Positions 11,018 through 22,639 of a stretch of DNA of 46,862 nucleotides are shown here, in pieces; the stretch's first letter is position 1, and the number at the start of each line of letters is the position of its first letter. The notes below the pieces were generated by a model. The model was not told where the DNA came from and did no database searches. It was given only the letters and a program-made list of their open reading frames with translations. The DNA comes from Bisporella sp. PMI_857. Lineage: Eukaryota > Ascomycota > Leotiomycetes > Helotiales > Helotiaceae. The DNA is taken from contig JAJSPD010000155.1 of the NCBI GenBank assembly GCA_021307315.1, forward strand, positions 1 to 46,862. Reading direction: 5' to 3'. The position numbers and the translations under genes are program-made.

Positions 11018-14000
11018 ATGCGCCTCCTACAAATCAATAGGCATGGCTCCTTCAGCCTGACTGACTTTGCTGGCATCGAAATTCCTAGCTATGCTATCCT
11101 TTCACATACTTGGGGAGTAGATGGCGACGAGGTTACCTTCCAAGATTTAAAAAATGTTACAGACAGGAGCAAAGCTGGATACAAGAAGCTCAGGTTCTGC
11201 GCGAAACAAGCTGCTAATGATGGGCTGCAATACTTCTGGGTGGATACTTGTTGTATCAATAAATCTGACACTGTTGAACTCCAGTTCGCGATAAACTCCA
11301 TGTTTAGATGGTACCAAAATGCGGCTAAATGTTATGTGTATCTGTCAGATGTCCATACTCCCCACCCCGATCATCTCTCCCAGGCCTCTTGGGACGCATG
11401 CTTCCGGAAAAGTCGATGGTTCACTCGAGGCTGGACGCTCCAAGAACTTATTGCTCCAGCGATTGTTGAATTCTTTTCTGCAGACGGCAAGCAGCTAGGT
11501 GACAAAAAGTCACTAGAACAACACATTCATGAGATAACGGAGATTCCTATCAGTGCTCTTCAGGGAACGCCTCTCTCTCACTTTACAATCGACGAGCGAA
11601 TGTCATGGGTACAAAATCGTCAGACCAGGTATGAAGAGGACAAGGTGTACTCGCTCCAAGGCATGTTTGACATCCATATACCGCTTATCTATGGAGAAGG
11701 CTGGAAGAGGGCGTTAACCAGGTTTGAGAGGGAAATTAAAGAGTCTTTGGAAGCGCCACTTATCATATCGAACAGTGGCACTTCTGAAGTCTTGACATTA
11801 CATAACAATTCCAACGTTCCAGGTCGTGTGCCAAAACTTGCTGAGCCTGAACCGATGCTATTGGTGGAAGGTAATACTCCAACATATCAATATTGCGATC
11901 ATTTTGAGTTGTAACTAACGAAGGAAACAGATGTTTCAGACAAGAATCGGAAGGGCTTGCGGGCTTGGTTAAACCCCCCGGACCCAACGTCGAACTTTCA
12001 GCGGTTCATGGCACAATGGAGACAAAAGAGCACATGTCAATGGGTTCTTAACACGAGCGAATATCTGGACTGGAAAGCATCTCCCAATTCATTCCTATGG
12101 CTTTATGGTATTCCCGGTTGTGGCAAGAGCATGCTTGCATCAGTCATCATCCAGTCTCTGAACCCCATTCTGAATCCAAGTGATGCACTGGTGTATTTCT
12201 ATATCGACTTCAACGATCCCGAAAAGAGAACTGTCAATAACATGTTACGGTCTCTTGTGAGTCAGCTTGCTCTCGAACAAACTAGGCAGGCAATCCAATC
12301 TCCCTTCAAAGAATGTATGAGGAGTGCTTCAGTGGGCAGACACAGCCAGATGCATCAAAACTCTTCTCTGTTCTTAGAGATATGTTGTTGGGATTCGATA
12401 ATATATTCATCATCGTGGATGCACTGGACGAGTGCGAGAGCCTTGCAGAAGTATTAGATATGTTAGAGCAGATAGTTGCTTGGAAAATCCCGGGATTGCA
12501 TCTCCTAGTCACCAGTCGGGAGTTGAGAGAGATCACAGCATGCTTTGACGGTTCGGTTCGACTCTATATTGCAGCCAGCGAAGTTGACAGAGATATTCGA
12601 GCACACGTCCTGAATGTTCTCAAAACTGATCGAGAATGTCGAAAATGGCCTCTCGAAGTCCAACAGCACGTTGAGGAACGTTTGATGGAGAGGTGCGCAG
12701 GCATGTGAGTCATGATTCCGGGCGAGCCCTGGTTTCCAAATTTAACACAAGCAGGTTTCAATGGGTTTTCTGTCAGCTGGGCATCCTTCGAAGGTGTAAT
12801 AATAAATCATCACTGGATAAGGCCCTCGCAAACCTTCCACTCACCCTAGAGGAGACATACAATCGAATACTCGACGGGATTCCTAATATGTACAAAGAAG
12901 AGACTATCACCACTTTGCAGTGGTTGGTGTACTCCTTTCGTCCAATGACAGTCCAGGAGTTAGCTAAAGCGCTAACTATCAATTTGAAAGTGCGACCCCC
13001 GAAATATGACCCGGATAAGAAGTTATGGACTTCTGAGCATTTGCTGGACTACTGTTCGAGCTTGGTAAGGCAGGAGGATGATGGCGATGTCAGAGTTGTT
13101 AGTTTCTCCCACCAGTCTGTGAGGGAGTATTTATTATCCTCGACAGGATCTCAAGGACCCAGGTCAGATCTTCAATTCGATACGATACTATGTCACAAAG
13201 TCATTGCTGAGTGCTGCTTAGCTTACCTATTACGACCCGAGGAGGGCCGAGAAGCCAAAACCTTTTATGTGCGTAGGTGTCTAGAGCATTATGCTGCCGA
13301 AAACTTCTGGAAGCATGCACGGCTCGCCGAGGAAAAAGGATTCATCGTCGATCTGGCCCTGGCAGTTTTTTCATCTCAGTGGTCTTGGACAATCCTGGTG
13401 AACGCGAATGAGTCGCACTTTCTCTCGTCCATCATGGACCTCCACCAGCATCACAATAAAAGCTTTAAAGCCGGGGCCGAATCGAGGAATTTTACACTCC
13501 CTCTTCGCTACGCATCAGTTACGGGATTAGTAAGAGTTACTGAGAAATTGCTACACGAGTGGCCCAACATAGATAGACACGACCGGAGGTGGTCAATCGC
13601 GCTAGTCAAATCCTCTAAGCTGGGATTCTACGATATAGTCAAGCTCTTGGTCGAAGCTGGCTGCGACTATAATGCTAAATTGCCACCTCAAGACATTGAT
13701 GCTGGATTTCCTCAGATAGGTACAGCAATCGAGTTTGCGGCGTATGGGGGCCACGCCCAGATTGTAAAATTCTTGCTACAACACCAGCCCGAGCTGAGTA
13801 ATGGGCATGGGACATGGGGCGGTGCGTTGGAAGCCGCGTCGGCTGGCGGTTGTGAGAATGTCGTCAACATAATACTTGATGCGTACACTGAAAAGGCGTT
13901 ACAAATTCCTCCTTACGAGAATGCACTCCTCGCAGCCGCTTCAGCTCCACATACTACGGATACTCGAGAGGCACTGAAATTACTGGTTGGCGCAGCGTCT

Positions 14001-14510
14001 CGGCAAACTTCCAAGAATACAGTTATTGAGTCTCCGGAGATCTTGAAGAGAGCCGTCATGTTTGGAGACGGAAGACGAGTTCGAACCTTGTGTGAGCTTG
14101 GTGCAGATTTCAATGCTACATATGGTGGAGGACAGTCTCTGCTCCACCTTGCCGCCGGAAGATCAGAGATATCGTGTTATGATCCACCAGCTACAAGTGT
14201 CACCAGGACGTTGATACAACTTGGACTCGGCGTGGATACAGAGGATTACGATGGGGAGACCCCCTTGCACAAGTCATGCACCACAGAGACGAACATATCC
14301 CGAGTCTTGCTACAACATGGTGCATCCGTTCACCACGAGAACAAGAAGGGGAAATCACCTCTTGCTATTGTGGACGGCTATGTGAAGTCTTCATCGGTTG
14401 ACTGGGATAGTGTGCCGAGAGATAACCCCGTGTGGCTTTACTATACTATCATCCATGAAGACACATGTGACATAGAGGCCAAGCTGAGAGTACTTCAAGA
14501 GTATGCTTAG
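11018..14510 (+). CDS. HET-NACHT-ankyrin NLR-like protein, one apparent frameshift
   Basis: The ATG at 11018 opens a HET domain (PF06985): YAILSHTWG, YFWVDTCCINKSD, SMFRWYQNAAKCYVYLSDV, RSRWFTRGWTLQELIAP-like and DKVYSLQGMFDI. Intron 11871-11930 joins in frame to a NACHT domain with Walker A YGIPGCGKS and Walker B IFIIVDALDE. Intron 12705-12754 leads to the winged-helix region and C-terminal ankyrin-like repeats (about 13500-14400). HET domains are linked to heterokaryon-incompatibility cell death, NACHT is the nucleotide switch and ankyrins usually sense ligand. Exon lengths 853, 774 and 1756 sum to 3383, one base short of 1128 codons. The frame breaks at a CCC run near 12302-12304, between sensor-proximal QTRQAIQS and the YEECFSGQ region. 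It is either an assembly error or a fresh loss-of-function allele. Confidence 0.85.
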
Positions 14511-14708
14511 GATGAAATGAAGTAGCACTGGTACAGCGCCCTATTCTGCTGTGCCCTCTCTGCAAACACAGCTATCGCTGCGTCTCTCGCTTAGGTAACA
14601 TCTGCGTGGCACCCACCACGCTTGTTGTCGCTCGCACTCTCTAAACAAACTCGTGCATTGGAGAATGGGAAGTGCCTACGAAATTGACATTGATTCTACA
14701 GAAACTAT
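14511..14708. other. Convergent intergenic segment
   Basis: The HET-NACHT-ANK gene and the C2H2/chromodomain gene converge here. The segment probably holds both 3' untranslated regions. No distinct terminator motif was seen. Confidence 0.4.
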
Positions 14709-16820
14709 TCACCTGCGCCCACGTCCTCGGAGGGACTTCATCATTCTACCATTTCCCCTTGGCCCACTACTTCCAGGGCGTTTGTCTTCTCCCAAGCCGC
14801 GTCGGCCATTGGAAATTCCGCCTCTGCCACTGCCACCTCGTTGGCCACCCCGACCTCCTCTAGCCCTGAAGCTCTGGCTCTTGTTCTTGTATATTTGTTT
14901 CTTGACAGATCTTACATGTGATACAACTTCAATCTGAGCTCTTTCCTGCCATGTAGGCCTTAATGAGATCCTCGTGCATATCAGCCCCATTAACCCAGGT
15001 ATTATCATCTTCTGGATATCCTTTCCACTTGACCCAGTATTGGGTAACCATCTTCTTCCGCCTCTCTCGACCAACCGGGACAACTTGATCATCTATAACT
15101 CGCTCAACTTCGAACTGGTTATCCTCGGGGTCCACAGCGGATGGCCTAGTTTCCTGAATAGCTTGTTCGCTGAGCTGCTGATATTCTGGGCCTTGATGAG
15201 AAGTAGGTATACCTTCTGCAGAGCCGTTACCAGGACTACTGTGGGCTCCACTGATATGTGAGTCGGGTAGCTCTTCGCGATCAAGAATATCCCGTAGATC
15301 TAGTTTGTGATGAGCAAAGGGTACAAAGATTGAATAAGCAGTCTCGAGTTACCTGGATCTAACAAGTCACCGACAAACACAAAATCTCTCGTAGTTGAAA
15401 GGTCCAGCCAGTGGACGGCAGTCACTGGGGGAGTAAAAGCTCCTATATTTTAGTCAGAATCAAGTCTCCGAAATATCGGCATTATTAACACATACTCGGA
15501 GCTGTGGCAACATGTGTAAGAGACTCACCAGCCTCTAAGGCTTGAGACTCTTCGTCGAGGTCTGTAAAGTCTTCTACTTCAATTACATCATATTCCGACG
15601 CTATGTTGCACACTTCAGAAGACTCCGTCACGGATTTCGATTCACGGGAGGTAATAGCAAAGCTTTGACGTGGTGATGAGAGAATTGTGTTGTCTCCGAC
15701 AGGTGCGGCGGGATCTGGCATAGAAAGAAGGAGTGAGTCAATACTGTCATTGGTGTCATTGGAAATTTGCGACACTGGCATATGAGTCGCACTCCCGCAT
15801 GCGTCAGTTATTGGCGTTGAAGCCCTCGAATTGAGTGAAGGGGGCGTTGATGGAGCTGTCGAAGGAGCAGTTGATGGCGTACTTGAAGGAGCAGAACGAA
15901 TGGCTGCTGGATTCGAGGCATTATGGCTCTTTCGACACCACTGTTCCGCCGTCTGGTATACAAATTCGTATGTTGGTTTGGAGCATTCTCCGACATTTGT
16001 GTCTGGTTCCTGCTTAATAACGCTTCTAACCCTCTTAGATTTTGGGCATCTGGCGTCCGCTTCATCCAGGGGCCGAGATTTCTTCGCTCTCTTGACGAAT
16101 TCAGCACCATGATGATTCTGAAGGTGAAATTTCACCTGTTGCGCTGACACGAAAGCGTCGGGACAGTTTGACCTTGGAATTGGGCATTTAGGTGATGTGC
16201 CCTCATGCAGACTTCCAACATATTTTTCGAAGATTCCAAAGTGGTCGGAAATATGATCTCTCCATTCGGCCTTGTCATGGAACTGATGCATTCGTTCAAC
16301 AGCTGAAAGCGTTGCATCGTCGAGACAGAAGGGACACATGCCAGGCGAAGCTAGGGTCCCGCCGTAGAAGAGCGGATCACACTGAGCCGGTAGAGGTTTA
16401 TAGCCGTCCAAGTGAACTTGGCAATGGTTCTCCCACTCGTCTTTTCCCATAACCCATTCGCTGCAGAAGAAGCACATTTCTGCAAATCCACAGGTGGCTC
16501 TAAGGCTTTTTCTATAACAGCTATAGATATGCCTCCATCTCTGGGCAGCCAGTTTACTATTCAAAATGTAGCATTAGCACTATGTATTACACGAGCTCTG
16601 AAAAAGGCTTTAAGGAGTGTACGAACCTATCTATCTTCCTCTTAGACACTGTCGGCAAGCAAAGGCACTTCTCTGGTTCCAAGCCCGGACGAACCACTAC
16701 TTCAGTTTCTTGCTGATAGAGCGCGATCATATCACGGAGGACTTCTCGGCCTTCTTCACTGCGAATAGAAGCGACGGTAAACAAACTAGATGCCAAGCGG
16801 TCGCGTTCTGGCATCAAGAC
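14709..16820 (-). pseudogene. C2H2-like zinc-finger / chromodomain protein, 5'-truncated
   Basis: Exons read leftwards. The first starts near 16820 (REVLRDMIALYQQ). Intron 16557-16626 leads to a cysteine/histidine-rich region (CFFCSEWVMGKDEWENHCQVH; CPFCLDDATL; WRDHISDHF; CPIPRSNCPDAFVSAQQVKFHLQNHH) giving several C2H2-like fingers, a basic patch and a Ser/Thr/Pro-rich linker. Introns 15443-15495 and 15300-15352 give in-frame joins to a chromodomain near 14945-15110 (VERVIDDQ, TQYWVKWKGYPEDDNTWV), expected to bind methylated histone tails. An RG-rich tail (RGGRGGQRGGSGRGG) ends at 14709 but is in another frame (+1 or -2 near 14950). No start or complete N-terminus was found upstream of 16820. 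Parts look functional, but the locus is probably a decaying copy of an uncharacterised family. Confidence 0.7.
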
Positions 16821-17887
16821 GCGGACGTGAAATTGCCTTATATCAGTTCTGCGCCACCGTTATACCTAATTCAAGAAAATAACTTTGGAGTTTTTTGCTA
16901 CAACTACTGGGATACCTAGAGAGCGGAGATGCAACTCCAGAGGCTGGTTGGACAGGTGAAATAGCTCGGAGAAGTGTTAAGGACGCCTGAACGCAATGAA
17001 GAGGCGAGCTACGGACCATGGGAGACCAATAACATCACGAGACAAAACACTTGCTCCCACCAGATCGAGCTTGGTGTTAAAGCGTAGGCAGTGGTAGATT
17101 AGATCAAGGAGCTGCTAAATTACTTCAGAAGGAGCTAGAGACACCAGCCACTGGGCCCACCTTATATCACCAGTTATAGTTTAGAATATTCTTCGATATT
17201 TCCCGCCACTACCTTTGAATTGCCGTAACTCTTGATTAAGCATCGGGACCATCCTTATAATGTTACTGATAACAAGGCAATTTCGCGGCGATGGCTCTTC
17301 AATTACATGTATAGAAAGATTATGGTCAATTGAATGCGCTCCGTACATGGCTGTTTCACTCACGATCCGGCATGATGAGTACAGATTTATCCAGCATTCC
17401 CAGAACAAGTATTTAAATGTTGGATATCAATGGTTGTTGAAGCGTGCAAGGGAGGCCCGTAGCAAACGGCAGATGAAAGAACGGTTTGAGCGGTCAGGAC
17501 GAATGGATCAAGCACCGCGTGGATGCGTATTTGACGGTGGAAAAGAAGTTTTTTGCGGAAAGGCATGGGAGATATTCACATCGATTAAAGTTAGTAGCAG
17601 TATATATTTAGCCCGGAATATAACGGATAAACAGTGCAGACATAATCACACGATGGACCGCACTGGGATCTGACTCGAGTAAGAAAGCAAGCTTTCCATT
17701 ATCTCCAAGTTCGAAAATTATGGAAGTATATCGAACCAAACCTTCACTTTAGGAAAGGTGTATAGTGCCTTTTTGATTCTGGGAACTTTCTATTATCTTT
17801 TTACAACTCAGCTAGTATCTACTATACATCCCCGCAATCCTCGGGTGGTTATACGAGTACAAATAAGAAGACATCCCGTTGTTCGAT
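16821..17887. other. No convincing gene
   Basis: About 1 kb of normal composition. The open frame at 17260-17673 (+, 137 residues) has no recognisable motif and no splice context, so I do not call it. A repeat-like segment at 17653-17690 resembles 442-478 in the AT-rich block. This stretch may hold the missing 5' part of the C2H2/chromodomain gene, decayed beyond recognition. Confidence 0.4.
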
Positions 17888-19521
17888 TCAGAAAGACGGC
17901 TTAGTCAAGATCCTATATTCTACATAATCTTCTCCATCAATACATAAGATCTGAGCGTCACTTACCAGCTTGCCTTGAAACGGGCCAGCTTGTTTTCTCA
18001 CATAGTTGATACCGTTATGATATTTGACTTCTTTGCTGGGAGCTATTCCATGTGTAGGAGGAGTAGTACTAGCATTCGAAACAGTACCGCTTCGTTGCTG
18101 CTGAGCTATCCAGACCTTATTGAGCTTCTTGAGATTGTTCTTGAGCTCAGCTTGAGCAGCCACTTCAACGGCAGTTGCCGTTTCTCTTCTACTTTTCTCA
18201 GCCTTTCGGGCTCTGGCCTCAGCTCTTTCTCGTCGACCCTTTTCCATCGTTGCTGTAAGCTCTTCTTGCTGCGGATGTTTCTTGGCCGACGTTCTCTGCT
18301 CAGATCTGGTACTGTGCCGAAGTGAATCTCCTAAACCAGAAACAACTCCATTACTGCGACGTCCAGCTGGAGAGTTGATCGAAGTAGAGGCAGATTTTAA
18401 TGACGCAGCAACATTCCTTTGAGCTTCTTTGGTGGCTTCCGCTTCACTGATCTTTCTTCCCTTTTTTTCGGAGCCGAATTGAAGAATACTGACATACTCT
18501 TTAACCTCCGCCTGATTTAACTTAGCTAGCTGTGGCTCAACTATTCAGAATATCAGTCCTTGAGCTAACGAAGAAGATAGTTGGGCCACGATTCATTTGG
18601 GCGTTTGTCCTTTAGGCGTGCTGCGGCATGAAACAAAATTAACTTACGGACAACTTTATCAAAATGTAGCCACATGCTACCAGGACCAGTAGGAATGTTT
18701 CCCTCCAAATAACGCCCATCTCTCGTACTCTTGACGACCTTGACACGGAAGCTGCCAATCCCACTAACGACCCCATAAACCGCATGCTTATCCTCATCAC
18801 GGGGTGAGTCCGAATCAGCCCAATAACCAATCAATATGCCTATTTGCGTGGCATCATCCGATGGAGAAGCCTTTGAGAGCGTATTAATGGCTCTAAAGTC
18901 TGAGTTGCTGCTTAGTGACTGGGGTGGAAGAGAATCGCGTTCACTCCTTGATGTAGGCTGCATCGCTTGTCGATTGACGATAGGCTTGATTCTAGGCTCT
19001 GTTTCATATGCAGCAACTATTTCCTTTGCCTTCTTCACAGCTCGCAGGTTGGCTTCATCTCTCTCCTCATCTGTCTCATTAGGCGCATCCTGTGATCTAA
19101 TTTTGACGTATTCTTTCACTTCAGCAGAATTGAGTGTGATTAGATGCGCATCGAAAAGAATTCTTTCAAATGTTACCCAACAGCCCCCCGCACCAGATGG
19201 CATGTTGCTCATGATGGGCTCTCCCTTTCTGTTTTCTGCATAGATTCTGGTCCGCAATCTGTCATGGACATCAATGAAGCCATGAACGACATGCTTGTCT
19301 TCAAGGATCACCTGATTAGACTCGGACCACACTCCAACGATAACACCTTTGAGATTTTGGTTTTTAGAGCGCTTCATGGAGAAGTCGGCTTTCACCTTGC
19401 CGTATGAGTCATCTAAAGCGTAGCTTGAAGTGCGTTTACGCTTCGTAATTTGGGGAATAATATCTTCATATCCTTGTCTATCGGCGTAAAGCAGTGTATT
19501 TCTAGATGAAGTCCTAAGCAT
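17888..19521 (-). CDS. Intact uncharacterised protein with two copies of a DKHxVxGF-type domain
   Basis: ATG at 19521, stop at 17888. One 107-nt intron (18541-18647, GTAAGT...AG) gives 1527 coding bases and 508 residues with no disruption. Two tandem domains of about 85 residues align: VIVGVWSESNQ...EDKHVVHGFIDV...RTRI...MPSGAGGCWVTFERI...EVKEYVKIR and ILIGYWADSDS...DEDKHAVYGVV...RVKV...IPTGPGSMWLHFDKV...EVKEYVSIL. The C-terminus is highly charged (a basic/glutamate coiled coil, about residues 385-435) and ends in a short conserved-looking segment (GINYVRKQAGPFQGKLV). I have seen this domain in other uncharacterised ascomycete proteins but know no function. The charged coil suggests a nuclear scaffold or binding role, which is inference only. 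Confidence 0.85.
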
Positions 19522-20507
19522 TGTTAGTAGTCGCTTTTATGCTGGAAGGAAAGTATGCTGTAATCAGAAAATGAACATGTAATAGTTTAGTTCTTCGTCA
19601 GGTGAAAAAGAACGGAGCACAGGTCTTAAATCTTTTCAACAGACATAGCAACGCGAACAAAATAGTGATCGCGGAAAATACAAATAATAGAAATGAAATT
19701 ATAGGAATTTGCAAGCGCAAAAGTACAGCCAATGCGCGATACAGGACAATCAGCGTAGTGTATGCACGAACTAAAAAGCAGAAAGTTTGAATAGGAAAGG
19801 CAGAATTGTATTTGAAAAAGCATAAGCGAAGGATAAGTGGTCAAACAACTCTTCGCAATGAGACAAGATCCTGAAACCAAGGGAGCAAGGGAATATTACG
19901 GACCAATCTGGTGTAGAAGAGCCTGGTGAGGAGCTATCAGATGATATGATTACAACAGCCATGCCAATTACTTGTGCGTAAAGAGGGATCTGTACTTGCG
20001 TAAATAATAGAAGCGTCTAAAGTCAAAAGTAATTGATGGTGAATTGGGATAAAGGAAGAGGTGTGAAGCAGAAAATAGAAGAAAGAAAAGGCTGATGGCT
20101 TTCATGACCCACAATTACCGCCACGGCGTTTCACACATCCTGGAAGAGCTTCTTGTGTATGTAACCCATAAAATTTTACCAGACACGTAAGATCTGAAAT
20201 AGCCTCCAGCATCTCAACAACGATGGACAACTTGTCCTAGAATCCAGTCTGTAGTATAGGGTTTCCAATAAAAGGAAGCGTCCCTTCGCGTTCGGTCTGC
20301 CTTCGCCATGCAAGTGGCTGGCCAGGCTGCGCCTCGATGCAGCCTCGTGGGCGGCTCCTACGATCACGACTGCGTATCCTTCTCACTGTCAGTTCTTCGA
20401 CGTCTGCTTCGCATCCTGTCGACATTTAAATCGCAGTGCTTGCGCGAATATGCCGAACGAGTGATACGAGTCGCGCTTGCCATGAGATCGCTCGCGAACC
20501 TCCACCC
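19522..20507. other. No gene seen
   Basis: The segment is moderately AT-rich near 19560-19800 and then normal. It contains the putative promoter of the duplicated-domain gene on its left side and the degraded upstream region of a HET pseudogene on its right. Open frames here are short and lack motifs. Confidence 0.4.
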
Positions 20508-21647
20508 ATGTCTCTTATACGCCTCTTGCGACGCGAACCTGACGGCTAGATCGTCTTTCGCGAACCTACCAGCGGCGATGTCCCTGCCTACGCAATACTC
20601 TCTCATACCTGGGGAAAAGAGGAGGTCATCTTTTGGGATATCCAAGTCGGCGCGGACATGAGCAAGACTGAGCAAGGCTGGGTGGAGGAAGATTCAGTCC
20701 TGCGCGACGCAGGCCGCAGCCGATGGACTTGGATACTTCTGGGTAGACACCTGCTGCATCGATAAGAAGAATGCGGTCGAGCTTGGCGCGGCGATCAATT
20801 CCATGTTTCGGTGGTATCAGAACGCTGCGCGCTGCTACGTCTACCTTTCGGATATCTCCAAGCCCGACACCAAGGCGGATGACCAGAGGGCATGGGAGGA
20901 AGCCTTCAGGAAGAGTCGATGGTTCACTCGAGGCTGGACGTTTCAGGAGCTCATCGCACCAAGGCTAGTTGACTTCTTCAGCTCCCAGGGTGAGCGACTT
21001 GGGAGCAAGTTGTCGCTTGAGTCTAAGATACACGAAATTACCGGCATCGCAAACAAAGCTCTCCGAGGCGATGCATTATCGAATTTCAGCATCAAAAAGC
21101 GGAGATCCTGGGCAGAGCGCCGCAATACTACCATTGAAGGGGATGAAGTGTACTGCTTAACCGGGATCTTCGATGTGTCTATGGTGCCAAATTACGGGGA
21201 GAGGGGGACCAGGCATTCAAGCGGCTGGAGGAAGAGATACACAGGCTGTACAAGGGTAAGTTGTTTACATAGATATGCTAACTGAAGCAGCGAAACTAAC
21301 CCACACAGGGGTCGATTTCGAACAATTTGCCGTCGGGCTCAACCTCGTGTCATTTCCTGAAGCTACACAGTTTGTTGCTAGAGAGAAGGAGCTGTCGAAG
21401 ATGCACGAGCTGCTTCAAGGTCACAGTAGTCGATCCTGTGCCATCCCACATGGTCTTGGGGGTATGGGAAAATCTCAGCTGGCGATCGCATATGCCAGAC
21501 GACACAAGGAGAAGTATACGCGATCTTCTGGTTGAACGCGAATGACGAGGACTCTCTCAAGCTGGGCTTTCGGGACGTCGCTCAGGTAGGTGCTAAGGCA
21601 TCATCCTTCAACCAGTGTACTATCAAGTGTAGACCAAGATAAGCAAT
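20508..21647 (+). pseudogene. HET / NB-ARC NLR-like pseudogene, truncated
   Basis: The ATG at 20508 (SLIRLLRREPDG) is followed by an in-frame TAG at 20547 and then PAYAILSHTWG. The frame shifts near 20668, after which the HET domain continues (GYFWVDTCCIDKKNA, SMFRWYQNAARCYVYLSDI, SRWFTRGWTFQELIAP, EGDEVYCLTGIFDV). It shifts again by a lost base in the G run near 21205. Intron 21256-21308 (with GCTAAC branch point) leads to a P-loop ATPase start (FVAREKELSKMHELL, GLGGMGKSQLAIAYARRH), with another lost base near 21521. A further intron starts near 21586 and the gene then ends. NB-ARC motifs beyond Walker A and the sensor repeats are gone. It is a paralogue of the HET gene at 11018 by domain, but with a different ATPase type. 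Confidence 0.85.
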
Positions 21648-21984
21648 CCCTCCTGCTGCCCTCTTTCTGTTACACCTTGCTTCAAACCGCGGCCGAGGAT
21701 GATGGGAGATCCAAGAAAGGGGGAAATATTAGGGTTCTGTGCAACTTACCTCTTGTATGTTAGTTACCGCAGCGCCGTGTACGTGTTTCTTCCCTTGGCT
21801 TCCGACCATTACTTGCCTTTGTTTCTTGTTCTATCTGCCGTACAACGTCCCTCTCGTCCTGTAGGTCCTCTGCTTCCTGTTGATCTATGTTCGTAAAATG
21901 AAGTGTAGACAATTGTCTCTATCCGATTTCCGTGGCATCTAGTTCTGCCTTGTCTAACTATATCTAAGCAGTACAGTTCCTCAA
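21648..21984. other. No gene seen
   Basis: A junction segment between the truncated HET/NB-ARC gene (rightward) and the ABC-transporter tail (leftward). The part adjoining 21984 is probably the 3' untranslated region of the transporter. Confidence 0.4.
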
Positions 21985-22128
21985 TTAGTCATCATCCCCT
22001 GATGACTCCACAATCCCGCTTCCGCCCCTGTCCTCACCAATCTGCTTAGTCCAAAGACTCTTATACCTTCCCTGCTTCCCCAGAAGCTCCTGATGTGTCT
22101 CCCTCTCCACAATCCTCCCTTCATCCAC
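21985..22128 (-). pseudogene. ABC transporter C-terminal fragment
   Basis: The leftward frame VDEGRIVERETHQELL...GRYKSLWTKQIGED followed by an acidic tail and TAA at 21985 is the classic end of an ABC nucleotide-binding domain: the segment after the H-loop, where VxDxGRIVExGTHxELL is near-universal. Everything upstream (membrane segments, Walker A, signature, Walker B) is missing. The break is sharp at about 22128, where repeat-derived DNA begins. Only 47 codons remain, so it is a stranded gene end. Confidence 0.8.
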
Positions 22129-22232
22129 CTACCCACTATCATATCGGAGGATCATACGAAATAGGAGAATTGCCTTTGAGGGCAGCCAGCAATCAAGTCA
22201 GCCAGCAATCAAATTAGTGAGAATCGGTAGTT

Positions 22233-22619
22233 GTGTGGAGGAAGGAGAACATGGTGGCCGTGACGCGTCAGTCGAGCCGGGAACGCGTCCAGACGGCGAA
22301 GGCATTAGAATGGAGCAAAAGAAGATCTAGAGCGGTGTCAAGCGATATAGAGGACACGATTGAAGTAATTGAGGAAGGTCCCATTCCATTGCAAACTAGA
22401 CGAACGGGGATCGGCGCGCATCCCAAGGAGCAAAGTGTAGCGACGAAGGTTAAGGCGCTCGCCGCGAAGGCAGGAGAACGTCCTGCAACAGCGGCAGCGA
22501 CCCCGAACCAGCCGGTACACGAAAAAGCGAATGCAAGCGTAAATATGCAGATCAAAGTGCTCACTGACTTGGTCAAGTCGCTGTTGAAAGCAATGGAGGA
22601 ACAGAAGAGGAGCACGTGA
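22233..22619 (+). CDS. Repeat-associated ORF of unknown family
   Basis: An open frame of 128 residues, rich in Ser, Arg, Ala and Glu, starting MWRKENMVAVTRQSS (an internal ATG at 22251 is equally possible) and ending in an amphipathic helix (NMQIKVLTDLVKSLLKAMEEQK). A mutated paralogue of the C-terminal part lies at 6764-6970 on the other strand. A Fot-like terminal repeat follows about 35 bp downstream, so it is probably carried by a DNA transposon or is the remnant of an element-encoded protein. It is not a transposase that I can recognise. Confidence 0.4.
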   Translation: MWRKENMVAVTRQSSRERVQTAKALEWSKRRSRAVSSDIEDTIEVIEEGPIPLQTRRTGIGAHPKEQSVATKVKALAAKAGERPATAAATPNQPVHEKANASVNMQIKVLTDLVKSLLKAMEEQKRST

Positions 22620-22639
22620 CCCAGATCAAAACCATAACT

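Noticed and set aside
12255..12312. Extra intron (GTGAGT...AAAG) explaining the HET-NACHT-ANK shift
   Set aside because: The segment encodes the conserved LRSLVSQLALEQ part of the NACHT domain, so removing it would damage the fold. A missing base is the simpler reading.
17260..17673. 137-residue plus-strand ORF
   Set aside because: No recognisable motif. Chance length in GC-normal DNA is plausible.
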